Of a stretch of DNA of 64,000 nt, positions 53,943 through 64,000 are shown one piece after another. The DNA is from Apodospora peruviana (lineage: Eukaryota > Ascomycota > Sordariomycetes > Sordariales > Lasiosphaeriaceae). The position numbers and the translations under genes were made by a program. The notes under the pieces were generated by a model. The model was not told the origin of the DNA. It made no database searches and was given only the letters and a program-made list of their open reading frames with translations. The stretch is from NCBI GenBank assembly GCA_033439685.1, contig JAUEDM010000007.1, positions 3,524,501 to 3,588,500 on the forward strand, read 5' to 3'. Each line of letters starts with the position of its first letter. The first letter of the stretch is position 1.

Positions 53943-56292
53943 CTACGTCGACATCCACAGATCCGCCATATTCACATTGTTCGGCGGCGACAGATACTCG
54001 AGGTTATCAAATGATCCGTCGACCAGACTCGCCAGGTCCATCGATCCGGTCAACATGGCTTGGAGGTCTGCCGCAGCCATGTCCGAGCCGTCACCCGCCA
54101 CGACGTGCTGCCCACCCGCAGCATAGCCACCAAACGGCCTAGGCCTGCTTCTGATCAAGTCGGCTTTGTTGGTAAGGTCTCTCGTCACGCTCGCAGCGCT
54201 GGTGCTAACAGCAAAGTTCCGCGACAGGATATTGAACGCCAGGACGGCAATATCGATCCCCTCCCTCGCCACAGCGGTGGCAGCGCCCGCCGGAAATGCA
54301 AGCACATAACCCACCATAGTCAGGGCTGCGTTCCACTGCCACTGAAAAGCCTCGTGCCAGCCGTTCAGCAGGTCCGTCTCTGACAAGACCTGGTGGATGA
54401 TGTGCGTCAGCGCGACGGCGTGCTTGACGCAGCAGGCTGCACACTCGTCAGACAACGGAGTCGATCCGGCTGACACGCTGGGTGAGAAATTAAAGCAGAT
54501 GAAGGTGCGGAAGAGGTTGATGCAGTAGTTATGGTAGAGAAGCTCCAGCCAGAGCCGATGGCGCTGCATCCAGGCCGGCGCAAAGATCTCGATCGTCAGC
54601 GGGGTGCAGTCGGTGGAAAAGGGGACGCCGGAATCTTTCCGTCGGTTTTTGAGAACCTCTGGGACGCCGCGCTGCCAGACGTCCAGGCACTGCATGCTCT
54701 CGCGGAGGAAGGCGGCGCACGTCTCCAGGCCGGCAGGGTTTTCGCTCAGACTCACGCTGGCGCCTGCGGATTCGGCTAGAACCAGCCCGATCTTTTGGTA
54801 GAATGCCGTGTATACTGCCCTTGCCGCTAGCACGAGCTTGGTGTTTTGCACCGTGTAGGTTAGCCAGGTGACGTTGCCGCCGCCTGCCACCGAGCAGCCC
54901 GACTGTATCGCCAGCTGGTGATCGTCGGCTGGCAGGGTGCACGTGGCCTCCGACAGCGTGGTTGACCACGGACGCCCCAGCTTCATGCACGTCTTGCTTT
55001 CCACGTAGTAGAGCGTCCACCAGATGCGTTTGCGCAGTTCACGCTCGGGGCGAGGCAGATCGTAATTCGGCTCGAGGTGCAGGCCGAGGATGTGGGCGGT
55101 GCGGATGGCAAGGGCCAGGTTGCTGTGGGCCATGTTCTGACACGAGCAGCAGCAGAGGTAGACGATGGAAAAGATCTGGGACTGTAGAGTCGAGAGCGTC
55201 GGGCATTCGAGTTCGGAGACTAGCAGGGCTTGGCACCGCTTGTAGTGCCACGAGGCGTCGATGTCCGTTTCGTCCCGTGGGGCAGTGGAGCGATCTGACC
55301 CGGGTGGCCTGGCACGCGCTGGGATCCCTTGCTGCATGGACAGGGCGAGGATGATATCGACAAGTGCCGACGGCTTGCGCGTGTTTCCGTCCGTCCACAG
55401 GGAGCGGTAGTGCTCCTTGAAGCTGACCTCGTCGACGATCTGCAGGGAGCAGTGATATGACTGCCAGAACAGATCAAGGAAGAACTCTTCTTGTGTGGGA
55501 GACAGGAATCTCTTGTCGTATGTGCGTGGATCCAGGACGGGTGCGTCTTCCGAGGCGCCAACGTCACGTTCAGGACTTGCACTCGTCAGGGGCTTGTTGG
55601 TGACGTGGATCTGGTTCGTCTGCTCTGTCTGGGTCTGCTGGAGGGCGACGGCCAGGTATGCGTGTATGCGGCCGATGAAGTAGAACAGCGACGACGGGCC
55701 GAACCACTGCTTCTGAGGGAGCTGGCTGGTGCTCATGAAGATGCCCTCGATGTGTCTCGAGACTCGGCCAGGCTCACCCCAAGCGTTGAGCTCTGCACTG
55801 GGACGGGCCGGTATCGGGGGTGCTTGGCTAGCAGGAGGAGCCACGACAACAGGGTCATCATTGTGACTGGCGATGACCTGATCGCGCTTCTCAACCTCCT
55901 TCTCGAGATCCTGAACACGTTGTCGCAGACGTTCGATCTCTCTGTACGGGTAAGCAACACGAAGATATGAGTGATGAGAAGAGCACAGACCTGAAAGCGT
56001 GGGGCAGGGTCCGGATCTCGGTGGCGCCCTTGTTGCTGCAATGGCCGCCTCGAGTCCGGCAGTTGAAGCATGGTTGCTCGTTGTCGCATTTAATCCGGTG
56101 AACGCGACACCAGTCGCATGCACGTGCAACCTGACTGCGCTTCTGTCGGACCACCGGAGCCGAAGTCGTTGTCGGAGCAGATGCAGTTGGTGGTGTTGCG
56201 GAAGGGTTGGTGTTCGAAGTCGACGACTCGCCCGACCGAGGCCCGGGTGTGGTGGAAGCCGCCGTCGAGGTGGTGACAAAGGTGGTGAACAT
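53943..56292 (-). CDS. Zn2Cys6 transcription factor with fungal-specific regulatory domain
   Basis: Nuclear DNA-binding regulator. Exons 56292..55991 and 55941..53943 give 766 aa. The intron has a GTCTGT donor and a CGTACAG acceptor. The first true ATG in frame is at 56292. The N-terminus is Ser/Thr/Pro-rich, followed by the binuclear zinc cluster with Cys at 59, 62, 69, 75, 78 and 85 (C-x2-C-x6-C-x5-C-x2-C-x6-C) and basic residues between. Exon 2 opens with a heptad-like coiled coil (REIERLRQRVQDLEKEVEKRD) for dimerisation. The middle-homology domain lies around SALVDIILALSMQQG to RIWWTLYYVESKTCMKLGRPW. The C-terminus is acidic and Asn/Ser-rich, activation-like. Targets may include the nearby NTF2-like, MFS and NmrA genes, which is inference. 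Confidence 0.92.
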
Positions 56293-57384
56293 GTTTCTGC
56301 GCACCGGAGATGGGAGGAAAGGGGCTGCGCTGACTGATCAGACGAGAGTTTGCGACTCGGATTGGAGTCCGACAGAGACTTGTAATAACCTCAGCACACG
56401 CTCAATTGTGGATCCGGGGAGATGGATGCAGCTGCCCACTAACTCGTACCGAAGTCTTAATCAGGTAAACGGTCGTCGCTGACGCTGACCCAAGAAGGAG
56501 TGCCGACGGCATGTCAGGTTCCTGCATTCGTCATGGAGATGCAGATGCTCCGGGTAGCGGGCACGTCAGCACCTTCGCGGGTCTCCCTCCCGCCGGAGAT
56601 AAGGTACGCACGTGCCCGGGATCTCTTGGGGGCCAAGCTGATTTCGCGGGCCTTGCCGCGCTTGCCAAGCATCGCGCATCTTGGCGGTAATGGCTTGACT
56701 TGGTTTGGCTTGGCTTCTCGCGTCAGTTCGGCCAAATGAGTCCGAAATTCGTCCAACGGTCCGACGGATCAAGGACCTACCCCGGATACCTGTCTTAAGG
56801 TGAACGATTTCAAGAAGACTTCGTCAACTCGATTCGATTGAGAAGAGGTGTTCTCCAACTCGTCCGCATTGATATATCCGCCAAGAATCGCGTTGCTGGG
56901 GTGAAGCCGACCAGACATGCCAAACCAGGCGCTCCCGGCTCTTTCGAGCAAAGGCACAGTGTGGCAGAACGATGACCGTCTCGAATTCACGACATATGAA
57001 CGGCATCCTGGCTAATGAGGGCTGTTGATGGAAGCTCGGAACGTTCACTTTTAGCAACAGTATTTGCGAGCAGATTGCTGAACCGAGGTAGGGAAACTAG
57101 ATGCCGCAAGAGCATGGCTGATGATGGAAAAATAGTAAAAACATGAGAACCGCTGTTAAAGAGAAACTGGAAAGACCTATCGGCATGACAAGACCATGAA
57201 ATTAATTCTTATTTTTTTTTTTTTTTTTTTTTTTTTTTTGGAAAGAAATACACCGAAATCGGTTGTCTTTGTCCGCCCAACATGGTCTCCGAGATTCCAC
57301 CTTCATACAAACTGCCAACGTGCTCAGCTGAGCTCCATCCAACGCCACTATTCGCCCCTGAGGTCTTTGACATTCCACCGACAG
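56293..57384. other. Intergenic region with 28-nt T tract
   Basis: Promoter of the Zn2Cys6 regulator and 3' flank of the NTF2-like gene. Contains a 28-nt T run at 57212-57239. No coding sequence supported. Confidence 0.45.
57212..57239. repeat. 28-nt poly-T
   Basis: An uninterrupted T run in intergenic sequence about 145 nt beyond the 3' end of the NTF2-like gene. Homopolymer length may be imprecise. Confidence 0.85.
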
Positions 57385-57789
57385 TCATGAAGACAACCAG
57401 CGCCCGATTCCCTCCGCATCTGCCGCATTTTCCCAGTGCTCAACCGCCTTGCCCCCTTCAAATCTCCACACCCCACAGAACGGAATCGCAAGATCTTGCT
57501 GGCCCTCCTTAGTTGCTCGCAGCGTCCCAAGAACGGTCCCAAAATCCGCGTTGGCTGTGATGCTCTCGACGTCCATGATGAGGGTCCCGCCAGTGGCTGC
57601 AATCAGAGCATCCTCGTGTTTCTGGACCGCCGGAAGGCCCTTCAATGGAGGCTTGGATGGTGATAACAGGTCTCGGTCGGCTGGATGGAGCTTGATATTA
57701 TCTGATGAAACTTGTGAGATGCGGCTCAGGTCGGCGTAAAGGTAGCGCAGCACGGCGGCTGTATCCAGGAAGCTCACGGCGGTGGGCAT
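57385..57789 (-). CDS. NTF2/SnoaL-like small protein
   Basis: Intronless 134-aa protein with the NTF2-like cone fold. An N-terminal helix pair (VSFLDTAAVLRYLYADL) and a helix near LPAVQKHEDALIAATGG lead into the strands LIMDVESITANAD, VLGTLRATKEG and the closing strand CGVWRFEGGKAVEHWENAADAEGIGRWL. That last stretch is characteristic of SnoaL-type hydrolases, isomerases and ester-binding proteins. No signal peptide. A pathway role is suggested only by its place among regulators, an MFS pump and an NmrA protein. Confidence 0.78.
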   Translation of the reverse strand: MPTAVSFLDTAAVLRYLYADLSRISQVSSDNIKLHPADRDLLSPSKPPLKGLPAVQKHEDALIAATGGTLIMDVESITANADFGTVLGTLRATKEGQQDLAIPFCGVWRFEGGKAVEHWENAADAEGIGRWLSS

Positions 57790-58341
57790 CTTTATTTATT
57801 CACCAAAGACTGCAGTTGGTGTGATTCTGTCTCTTTTGGCTCACAATCGGCATGTTGCTGGCAGGGTTTAAATAGCAACGGCGTTTGCAGTGTACCACCA
57901 TACTATCCGGAGGTCCGGTAGCTTTAGGCTGGAGCTAGAAAACGGAAGACGTTGTGGAATGATGGTGTATATTCACGTTGATGCGAGGACGGGGGTGTCC
58001 ATCGAAAAATTAAACAGTCTTGTATAATATGCGAGGCTCTGCCAATAATGCAGGATTATGAAGGGATCCGTGGCGCGGTCATCCTTTCGGACTTTGAGCT
58101 CAGAGCTCAGGCTGCTCCCTGCTCTTCAAGCACACCCGAAGACATCTTTCACACCTCTTACCCCTGCGGAACAATCTAGCTCCATTCTATCAATGTATTT
58201 ATCTATTCGCTCCAAACTGTGACCCGGAACCTGATATCCCGCCCGACACCTATTAAATGCGCTATATAAGACCTCAGTACACCCGTCCCTTGATACTGCC
58301 ACGCATACCTCATAACAAGCTTGCTCCCCCAATGTTTCAGC
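57790..58341. other. Intergenic region
   Basis: Promoter of the NTF2-like gene and 3' flank of the MFS gene. A TATATAAG at about 58264 points rightward, but no + strand gene follows; the short + strand frame there overlaps the MFS 3' end antisense. Confidence 0.4.
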
Positions 58342-60138
58342 TCACTCCACCGGATGAACAAACCGCGTACGTGTCAGAAACATCGAACACACCGTGTGGA
58401 GAGCCCCAGCAGCCACAACCATCAGCCAAACGTTATTAATATTATGAACAATCACCTCCATCGCCCGGTCCCTTAGCTCCGGCGACGCCTGTTGCAACAC
58501 AGCACTCCTTGCCCCCGCAACCGCCGCCCGGATCTCCTCGTCAGTGTAACCAATCCCATCAAAGACCGCCTTCAGACCTGAAAAAGTACCAGTCTGGAAG
58601 ATGAGACTCGCAACGGCCAGACCCATAAGCTGGCTCGACCCCTGCGCAATATTAAGAAATTGAATGGCTTCGGCAGCGCGATCGCTTCTCACCAGCAGGT
58701 TAACGAGGTTATACGGCGCCATGGACGTCACCTGCCCAACGCCGAGCAGGACCGAATAGCCGATGATATTTGCCGTGGGCGTGTGAACACGGACGGTGTA
58801 CATGGCCGCTCCGCCTGCGGTCAAGCAGAGCCCGGCCGTGATATACCAGAGGATGTGGTATCCGGTGCGTCCCAAGATGGCACCGCAGAGCAACACGCCC
58901 GCGACGTAGAAACAGATAAAAGGGAGTAAGCGGACGGCTGCTTGCGTACCCGAGTCGCCGTACACGAACAGAAAGTACAGCGGGATGTAGTACACGGACA
59001 CAAACATGGAGGCGCCGCCCCCCGCGGCGAGACAGATGTACTGTATGATGAGCTGCGGGTTCGTGAGAAGGTCGCAGGGAAAAATTCTGTCGATCTTATT
59101 GGTAAAGAGGGAAAAGTACTGCGTTGCGACCAAACAGATGGTAAATGTACCGAAAAGGACGATGAGCGCGATGGTGCGACCGTCATCCCAGGCCCAGATG
59201 ATACCCCCAAAGGAGAATGCCAGCGTGAAGCAGATCCAGAGTCCGGCGCTGAGTGCTATGCCGAGCCAGTCGAGACCCCTGAGTTTCTGGGTCCACGTTG
59301 TGTCTGGTCGTTTTGGAAGAGACGGGAGTAGGAAGACGTAGATCGGGGCTGCAACGGCAAAGATGACGAGGTTCAGATAGAAAGCCTGTTTGACGGACAC
59401 GTTAGCTTGAGCTGCACGGACAATAGAAAGGAAGATCAGACTTACCCAGCGCCAGGTCGCGTCACTGTCCGTGAAAGCACCGCCAACAAGCGGACCCAGG
59501 ATACAACCACCGCCGTAGACAAACCCGATCAGACTCAAATAGAAGGGCTGTTCTTTGGCGGAGCACAACGAAATAAAAAGGTTGATGGTCCTGTCTTTGT
59601 CAGTAGAAACCCTCTCTACCGGGCCGGACAAAGCTCACCCAAGGTACATGCCAGCTCCTCCCGCGCCGGCAAACACTCTGCCCACAATCATGGCCTGCAT
59701 CGTCGGCGCGGCACCGCACAACGCGCTCATGGCGGCAAACAGGGTCAAGCAGCCAATGAACAGCCACTTTGTATCAAATATACCGAAGGACTTTCCGAGT
59801 GGCAGGATCGCCACTGTTGAGCCCAGTGTGAAGCCGACACCCAACCATCCAAGCTGGGCGACGTTGTTGAAGGACTCGGCGACGGCAGCCTGGATGTCTG
59901 CCACGATGGTCGTGTCGAGGCCATAGAGGGCGTTGGCAGAGAGCACACCGAAGCATACCAGCACCCAGCGGAAGCCGGTGATGGTTCGTTCCGGTCGTAC
60001 CGGGGAATTGGTGGGGTCGGGGCTGGCTGTCTCTTGGTCCACTGATCTGGGTGCCACGGGCGGCGTGATAACATCTTGGTCGGATCTTGACCCCTTTTCG
60101 AGCTCTGCATCTGCTCGCAATTTGGTTTCTTCGGCCAT
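58342..60138 (-). CDS. MFS efflux transporter (DHA2-like)
   Basis: Proton-driven exporter of the drug:H+ antiporter type, plasma membrane. Exons 60138..59639, 59590..59446 and 59385..58342 give 562 aa with all phases matching. The start at 60138 gives a hydrophilic Asp/Glu/Pro-rich leader of about 55 residues. Helices begin at FRWVLVCFGVLSANALYGLDTTIV. The region after helix 5 reads GPLVGGAFTDSDATWRW-AFYLNLVIF, the motif C-like signature of DHA2 pumps, assembled across intron 2. The remaining helices bring the total to about 14, and the protein ends HTVCSMFLTRTRFVHPVE. The substrate is unknown; many such pumps export toxins or fungicides. It lies between the NTF2-like and NmrA genes, all on the same strand. 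Confidence 0.9.
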
Positions 60139-60675
60139 GACGGACAAACGGTTTGGGTTGACGAGTGATAATGGGAGGCAAATTGCCGTGTTACGTCTCA
60201 ATTGCATGCGCTCTAGAGGTCTCTCCAAGAAGATGCTGGCCACTTGAGTCGGGTTTATATGACCTTGTTTGCCCTGCAGTTTAGGAGATCCGGGTCTCGA
60301 TCCGGAGTGGTGCTCGTACAGGGAGCCCAGAAGGGATAAGCGCTCCGAAACTCCTGCGTCCCTGTCGTTTCCATTTTGGGTATGAATCCTCATCACCCCA
60401 GCGGCCCGAGCCGTGTCATCGGGACGTCGCCGAGAAATCCACCGTTCTCAAGAGGAAGCGTCCACGTTGACTTTGAGGATCCCGATGGCGGCAAGGACTC
60501 ACAGAAATATGCATGTTGGAGATCTGTGTAAATATATATGGTCTTCAATATCTACCACTAGACACTGTGGTTGGAGGGCCTATGTTATTAATACGCTGTG
60601 CCGTACCCTCGCAATGAAAAACACCCTCTATCCCTTACGAGCACCCCTTGCAGACATCACATCTACAAACGTGAA
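60139..60675. other. Intergenic region
   Basis: Promoter of the MFS gene and 3' flank of the NmrA-like gene. The frame is open from 60138 upstream to 60396, but the composition is unlike the protein. Confidence 0.4.
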
Positions 60676-61605
60676 TCAAGGGTCCGTCGCCTTGACAGCA
60701 TCCTTCGACTCGCGCTCCAAAAAGTCTCGGAACGTGGTCAGGGGAATGCCAAACGACTTGATCTTCTCCGCATCAACAAAACGGTGGCTGTCGCGCATCG
60801 ACAGCTGCACTTCTATCATCAAGTTAGTACCATGTTGCTCCTTGATCTCCTCATCCGTGTAAAACTCAGCCTTGATGTCGCGCCCTGCTGCCATCGACAG
60901 CCGTTCCGTCACCTGCCCGGGTGTCAAGGCTTCCCCGAAGAGCTCGATCTCCTGCTGGTCAAACCGCGTCGGGTCCCCAAACGCCGCTAGGGCGAACCTG
61001 GCAATATCCTCGTGGTCGATCAGGTCCATCAGGGTGTCAGGCATCATGGCAGTCTTGAAGGTATTTGTCTGGGCGAGGTCAGGGTACATGCGGACCTTTG
61101 GCTGGAGGAAGTTGGCCATGAAGAAGGTGGGTCGGAGGATGGTCCAATGGTCGAAGGCGGCCCTCTTCATGATGCCCTCGATGGTATTCTTCATGAAGAA
61201 AAGCTTGTGAATCGGGTGGCTGGGGTCCATGCCGGAGCGTTTCTCCGGCGCATGGGCTGTCACAGCACTCGAGTACACCACCTGCTTGACACCCACTTCC
61301 TTTGCAATTGCCAGAATGCTTTGTGCATGCAAGCGCTCGCGGTCCCAGTCCCCAAAGTTAGGCACGAGATTGAGGAAGAGCTTGTCGCAACCTGCCATGG
61401 TTGTCGCGAGCGCCTCCTTGTTGTCCCAGTCTCCAACGGTGAGCTTCACTCCATGGGCCTCGAGAGCTTGGGCAGCCTGGCTGTGCGGATCTCGGACGGT
61501 GGCGTGGACATTCCAACCGATGACGCGAAGTTGACGACACAAGGCCGCACCTTGAGAACCGGTGGCGCCGCAGACGAAGACCGTGGGCAGAGTGTTGGAT
61601 GCCAT
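60676..61605 (-). CDS. NmrA-like NAD(P)-binding protein
   Basis: Intronless 309-aa protein of the atypical short-chain-dehydrogenase (NmrA) family. Members act as redox sensors or regulators, or as reductases. The Rossmann motif TVFVCGATGSQGAALCRQL lies at the N-terminus, followed by HATVRDPHSQ at the dinucleotide-selectivity turn and a GDWDNKEALATTMAGCDKLF strand-helix. The catalytic Tyr-x3-Lys of classical SDRs is not evident. The second half holds the family's substrate-type segments (WTILRPTFFMANFLQP, DHEDIARFALAAFGDP). The ATG at 61605 sits just before the Rossmann strand; the frame is open to 61632 only from a TTG. It is divergent from the Zn2Cys6 gene at 62192, sharing a 586-bp promoter region. 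Confidence 0.9.
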   Translation of the reverse strand: MASNTLPTVFVCGATGSQGAALCRQLRVIGWNVHATVRDPHSQAAQALEAHGVKLTVGDWDNKEALATTMAGCDKLFLNLVPNFGDWDRERLHAQSILAIAKEVGVKQVVYSSAVTAHAPEKRSGMDPSHPIHKLFFMKNTIEGIMKRAAFDHWTILRPTFFMANFLQPKVRMYPDLAQTNTFKTAMMPDTLMDLIDHEDIARFALAAFGDPTRFDQQEIELFGEALTPGQVTERLSMAAGRDIKAEFYTDEEIKEQHGTNLMIEVQLSMRDSHRFVDAEKIKSFGIPLTTFRDFLERESKDAVKATDP

Positions 61606-62191
61606 TTGGTCGTGTGTTTCTTTTGGGTCCAACGAGAATGGATGATGAGGGGAAGAAGATGGATTGCAGGATGCCGGGTTTTATGCTTGCAAAGCCCTCC
61701 AGTGAAGGACAGTGCTATCGGTGGCAAGAGGTCAGTGGTTCCAGCCACGGCGGAACAGCGCCGACAGCGGTCTGAGTAGGAGCTGTCGATCGACTTTCAC
61801 GATGAGAAGGCGGCAGGTGGGGTAGACGGGGACGGGGCGGAAACGCGTGATACCCGACGGCAACACACTTGCATGAACGAATGTGCATCGGGGTGAGTTT
61901 GTTAGTGTAATCCAGGATCTGACAGCGAGCTGCATGCAACACCATGTCGCCAACTAACAGCCCAACCCCTGTTGAGACCGGCGGGATTCCGCCAGCTCAG
62001 ACGAATTAGGCACCACCCATCACGTCGGCGCAATAACGCCAACACTTTTCTCAGAACTGACCACCCAGCCAGTCGTACCTCCCTCACGCGTGTCATTCTT
62101 GTTCAGGGGCCTTGCCTCCACCATTATTCTCAGGCATCTTGTGTCGGTGGCTTAAGTCTATGCCGATAGCGGTCGCCCGCACGCTCTCGAG
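61606..62191. promoter_or_regulatory. Shared divergent promoter region (NmrA-like / Zn2Cys6)
   Basis: Region of 586 bp between the starts of two divergent genes, a common arrangement for co-regulation in fungi. I did not identify a specific operator, and no TATA box stands out. Inferred from gene orientation only. Confidence 0.4.
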
Positions 62192-63492
62192 ATGACAGAG
62201 AACCGCAGGATCATGTCGTTATCGACAATAGAACGATGCAACCCACCACCCAGGCGAAAGTCATGTCTAACCTGCTCCAAAGCTCGGCGACGGTGCGACC
62301 TCGCCAGTCCCGCGTGCCAGAGGTGCACCATCAGAGGCTTCCTTTGTCAATACCCGTCCGACCCAAGACTGCTTCCGACCATCCTCACACCAGCACCTTC
62401 CCTTCCCAACGTACCCTCGTTAACCCTTGGAGGTGAGAGTTCGTCAAACATGCTGGAGTGCGAGTTGGGGAATGATTTCCCGGGAGACAGCCTCTTACTA
62501 GACTTTCCTGATCCTACACCAAACCAATGCCTCCCCAACCGCGGGTCAACAACACTGGTGAACGTGGATAGCCTCATGAGCGGTCGCCCGGCCACGAAGG
62601 CGAAACAGCTCATCGCGGACAGATTCCAGTATGCGATGGACAACATGCTGGGTGCGCCACGCCAGATGCTGGAGGAGACCCAGACGCCATGGTGCCATGC
62701 CCATCTCTATGACTCTGGGATGCCCAGGTCAATGCAAGACGCCATCTCATCCACGGCGCTTTACCAGGCCAGGAACTACAGGAACGCAGAGGTGATCCGC
62801 CAATGTGTCGACAGCCGGATCGAGGACTTGTATTCCAGTCCACTTCCAGAAGATCCCGTCGAGGTCATAGCACGCCTTCAGGCCCTCCTCATCTACCGCC
62901 TGCTGCGGCTTGGGGACCGAGACCCGCGAACTGAAGCCGACACGCCACACCTCGAGGTCGCCACCTTCGCATTGATGGCGCACACCATCTTCAACAACTC
63001 AACGCCCATCAACAAGACGGGCGGAGCTCCCGATGTCCTGCCTGTTACCGCGGTCAGTAACTTTTGGCGAGACTGGATCTTCCAGGAATCGGCCCGCCGC
63101 ACCCTTCTCATCGCCGGTTTATGCCTCCAGCCTTGCCTCTACGTGGAGAATTGCCTCTACGTGGAGAATTTTGATCAGTTGCCCAAGAACATGTACATCT
63201 GTCACTCGGTTACCCTATCGGGTACTCTCTGGCACGCCGATAATCCAGTTGACTTTGCGGTTGCATGGCGGGACTGCAGGCACTTTGTGCTGACCCCTTA
63301 CAAGTGAGTGCTCGAGCCAGCGTGCGAGGATCATGCTGACAGAGGTGCAGAATTACACCGTCCATCATTCGCCAAATCCTCCAAGATATGAAAGGAAACG
63401 AGATTGATGTGCTCGGAAAGATGTTTGTCACGTCTCATATCGGCATTGACGAGGCAAGGGGCTGGCTGGTCATGAATGGTGGCTCTCTTTGA
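62192..63492 (+). CDS. Short Zn2Cys6 transcription factor
   Basis: Exons 62192..63303 and 63351..63492 give 417 aa. The intron has a GTGAGT donor and a GTGCAG acceptor; without it the frame stops at 63307. An alternative ATG lies at 62213. The zinc cluster CLTCSKARRRCDLASPACQRC...C is near residues 25-52, preceded by basic RRKS. A Pro/Ser linker follows, then a helical regulatory part (AKQLIADRFQYAMDN, PVEVIARLQALLIYRLLRLGD). This layout fits small aflR-type or unknown fungal regulators rather than the large middle-homology class. A perfect 18-bp tandem duplication repeats CLYVEN in frame. Its divergent position next to the NmrA gene suggests local regulation. Confidence 0.85.
63133..63168 (+). 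repeat. 18-bp perfect in-frame tandem duplication
   Basis: Two identical adjacent copies of ttgcctctacgtggagaa inside the short Zn2Cys6 gene duplicate the residues CLYVEN. The lack of any difference points to a recent duplication. Confidence 0.92.
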
Positions 63493-64000
63493 TCTCGAGT
63501 CCAATGCGGCTATTCTTGGACAACAAACAGTCCGAGGGCTAAGGCGGCACGCCACGGTACAGACCCCAGGAACAATAGTGGATGAACAGTCCCCGAGGCA
63601 CAAGGGAACATAGTACAGACAACCCAGCTGACCGAGAGCAACATGCTTGACCCATCCACCTCGAATCTCCACGGACACGTTATATAAAACACACATTTCC
63701 CCCCAAATCATGAATTACAGTTTCGCAGTATCGCTCTTCCAGACTATCACATCGTCTCTGGCAGATAAACACTCATCTCGCTTACAGATTTCACCATCGT
63801 CTCTGGCAGATACATATCACTCACCAAAACACAAACACACAGCTTTTGCAAGTGAGCAAGATCGACAAGATGAGAAACACCAACCTTTCCCACCATGCCG
63901 TAGGAGGTCAGGGACCTGATCTGGGCAGAAGCGAAAAATTCACCAAGCATCCACTATCTCGAGTGGTACGCCGAAACCGACCAGGACGGAGGCGTGCGGC
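63493..64000. other. Right-edge region with 18-bp direct repeats and possible partial exon
   Basis: A leader-like, CA-rich region. Two perfect 18-bp copies of catcgtctctggcagata lie at 63750-63767 and 63795-63812. From 63904 to the window end the + strand reads EVRDLIWAEAKNSPSIHYLEWYAETD in an open frame after a CGTAG acceptor-like site, which looks like real protein. An alternative open frame starts at ATG 63870. The gene, if any, continues outside the window. Confidence 0.35.

Noticed and set aside
55999..56337. 112-aa plus-strand frame over the zinc cluster
   Set aside because: Antisense shadow of the Zn2Cys6 exon, which has all six Cys in the correct spacing.
58257..58439. Small plus-strand frame after a TATATAAG
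   Set aside because: It overlaps the 3' end of the MFS coding sequence antisense and is Pro/Gln-rich.

Overview
The window looks like nuclear chromosomal DNA of a filamentous ascomycete (Pezizomycotina, most likely Sordariomycetes; the class is inferred). Genes are mostly monocistronic and lie on both strands. Introns are short (about 45-100 nt), with GTRNGT-type donors, CTAAC/CTRAY branch sites and YAG acceptors. The families are typical of such fungi: RTA1, DUF3433, fungal NACHT/STAND, Zn2Cys6 regulators, Fig1 and BBE oxidoreductases. Exon joins were worked out by hand from splice motifs and reading phase. I saw no rRNA, convincing tRNA, CRISPR array or intact transposon.

Layout. 1-8 kb: a partial Fig1-like membrane protein (-), a CorA-like membrane protein (+), an RTA1 seven-helix protein (+) and an unrecognised 646-aa multi-helix protein (-). 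8-13 kb: a PhoD-type phosphatase (-), a small secreted SH3b-like protein (-) and a relic of a DUF3433 gene. 14-19.7 kb: an intact 1297-aa DUF3433 protein (+), a GFA/CENP-V-fold protein (+) and a short Ser-rich protein (-). 21-28 kb: a secreted asparaginase (+), a small Cys-rich secreted protein (-) and a NACHT STAND protein without C-terminal repeats (-). 30-35 kb: a secreted 737-aa protein built almost entirely of Val/Thr/Lys/Glu repeats (+), convergent with a secreted 710-aa protein made of four divergent copies of one Cys/Trp module (-).

35.8-48.6 kb: a small unknown gene, a half-length EamA transporter, a secreted BBE-type flavin oxidoreductase with an odd glycosylation-rich insertion, an SLC1-type symporter, an EthD-like protein and an unusual small locus with a TAATG stop-start overlap. 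50-63.5 kb: a zinc alcohol dehydrogenase, a TPR-ankyrin-TIR-like protein, two Zn2Cys6 regulators, an NTF2-like protein, a 14-helix-type MFS transporter and an NmrA-like protein. The last group (regulator, small NTF2-fold enzyme, exporter, NmrA, regulator) resembles an accessory detoxification or small-metabolite locus, but no backbone synthase is present.

The most unusual items are the V/T/K/E repeat protein, the four-module secreted protein whose introns sit at the same place and phase in three of four modules, the matching long C tracts just inside the 5' splice sites of introns in two unrelated genes, and the TPR-ankyrin-TIR-like protein.
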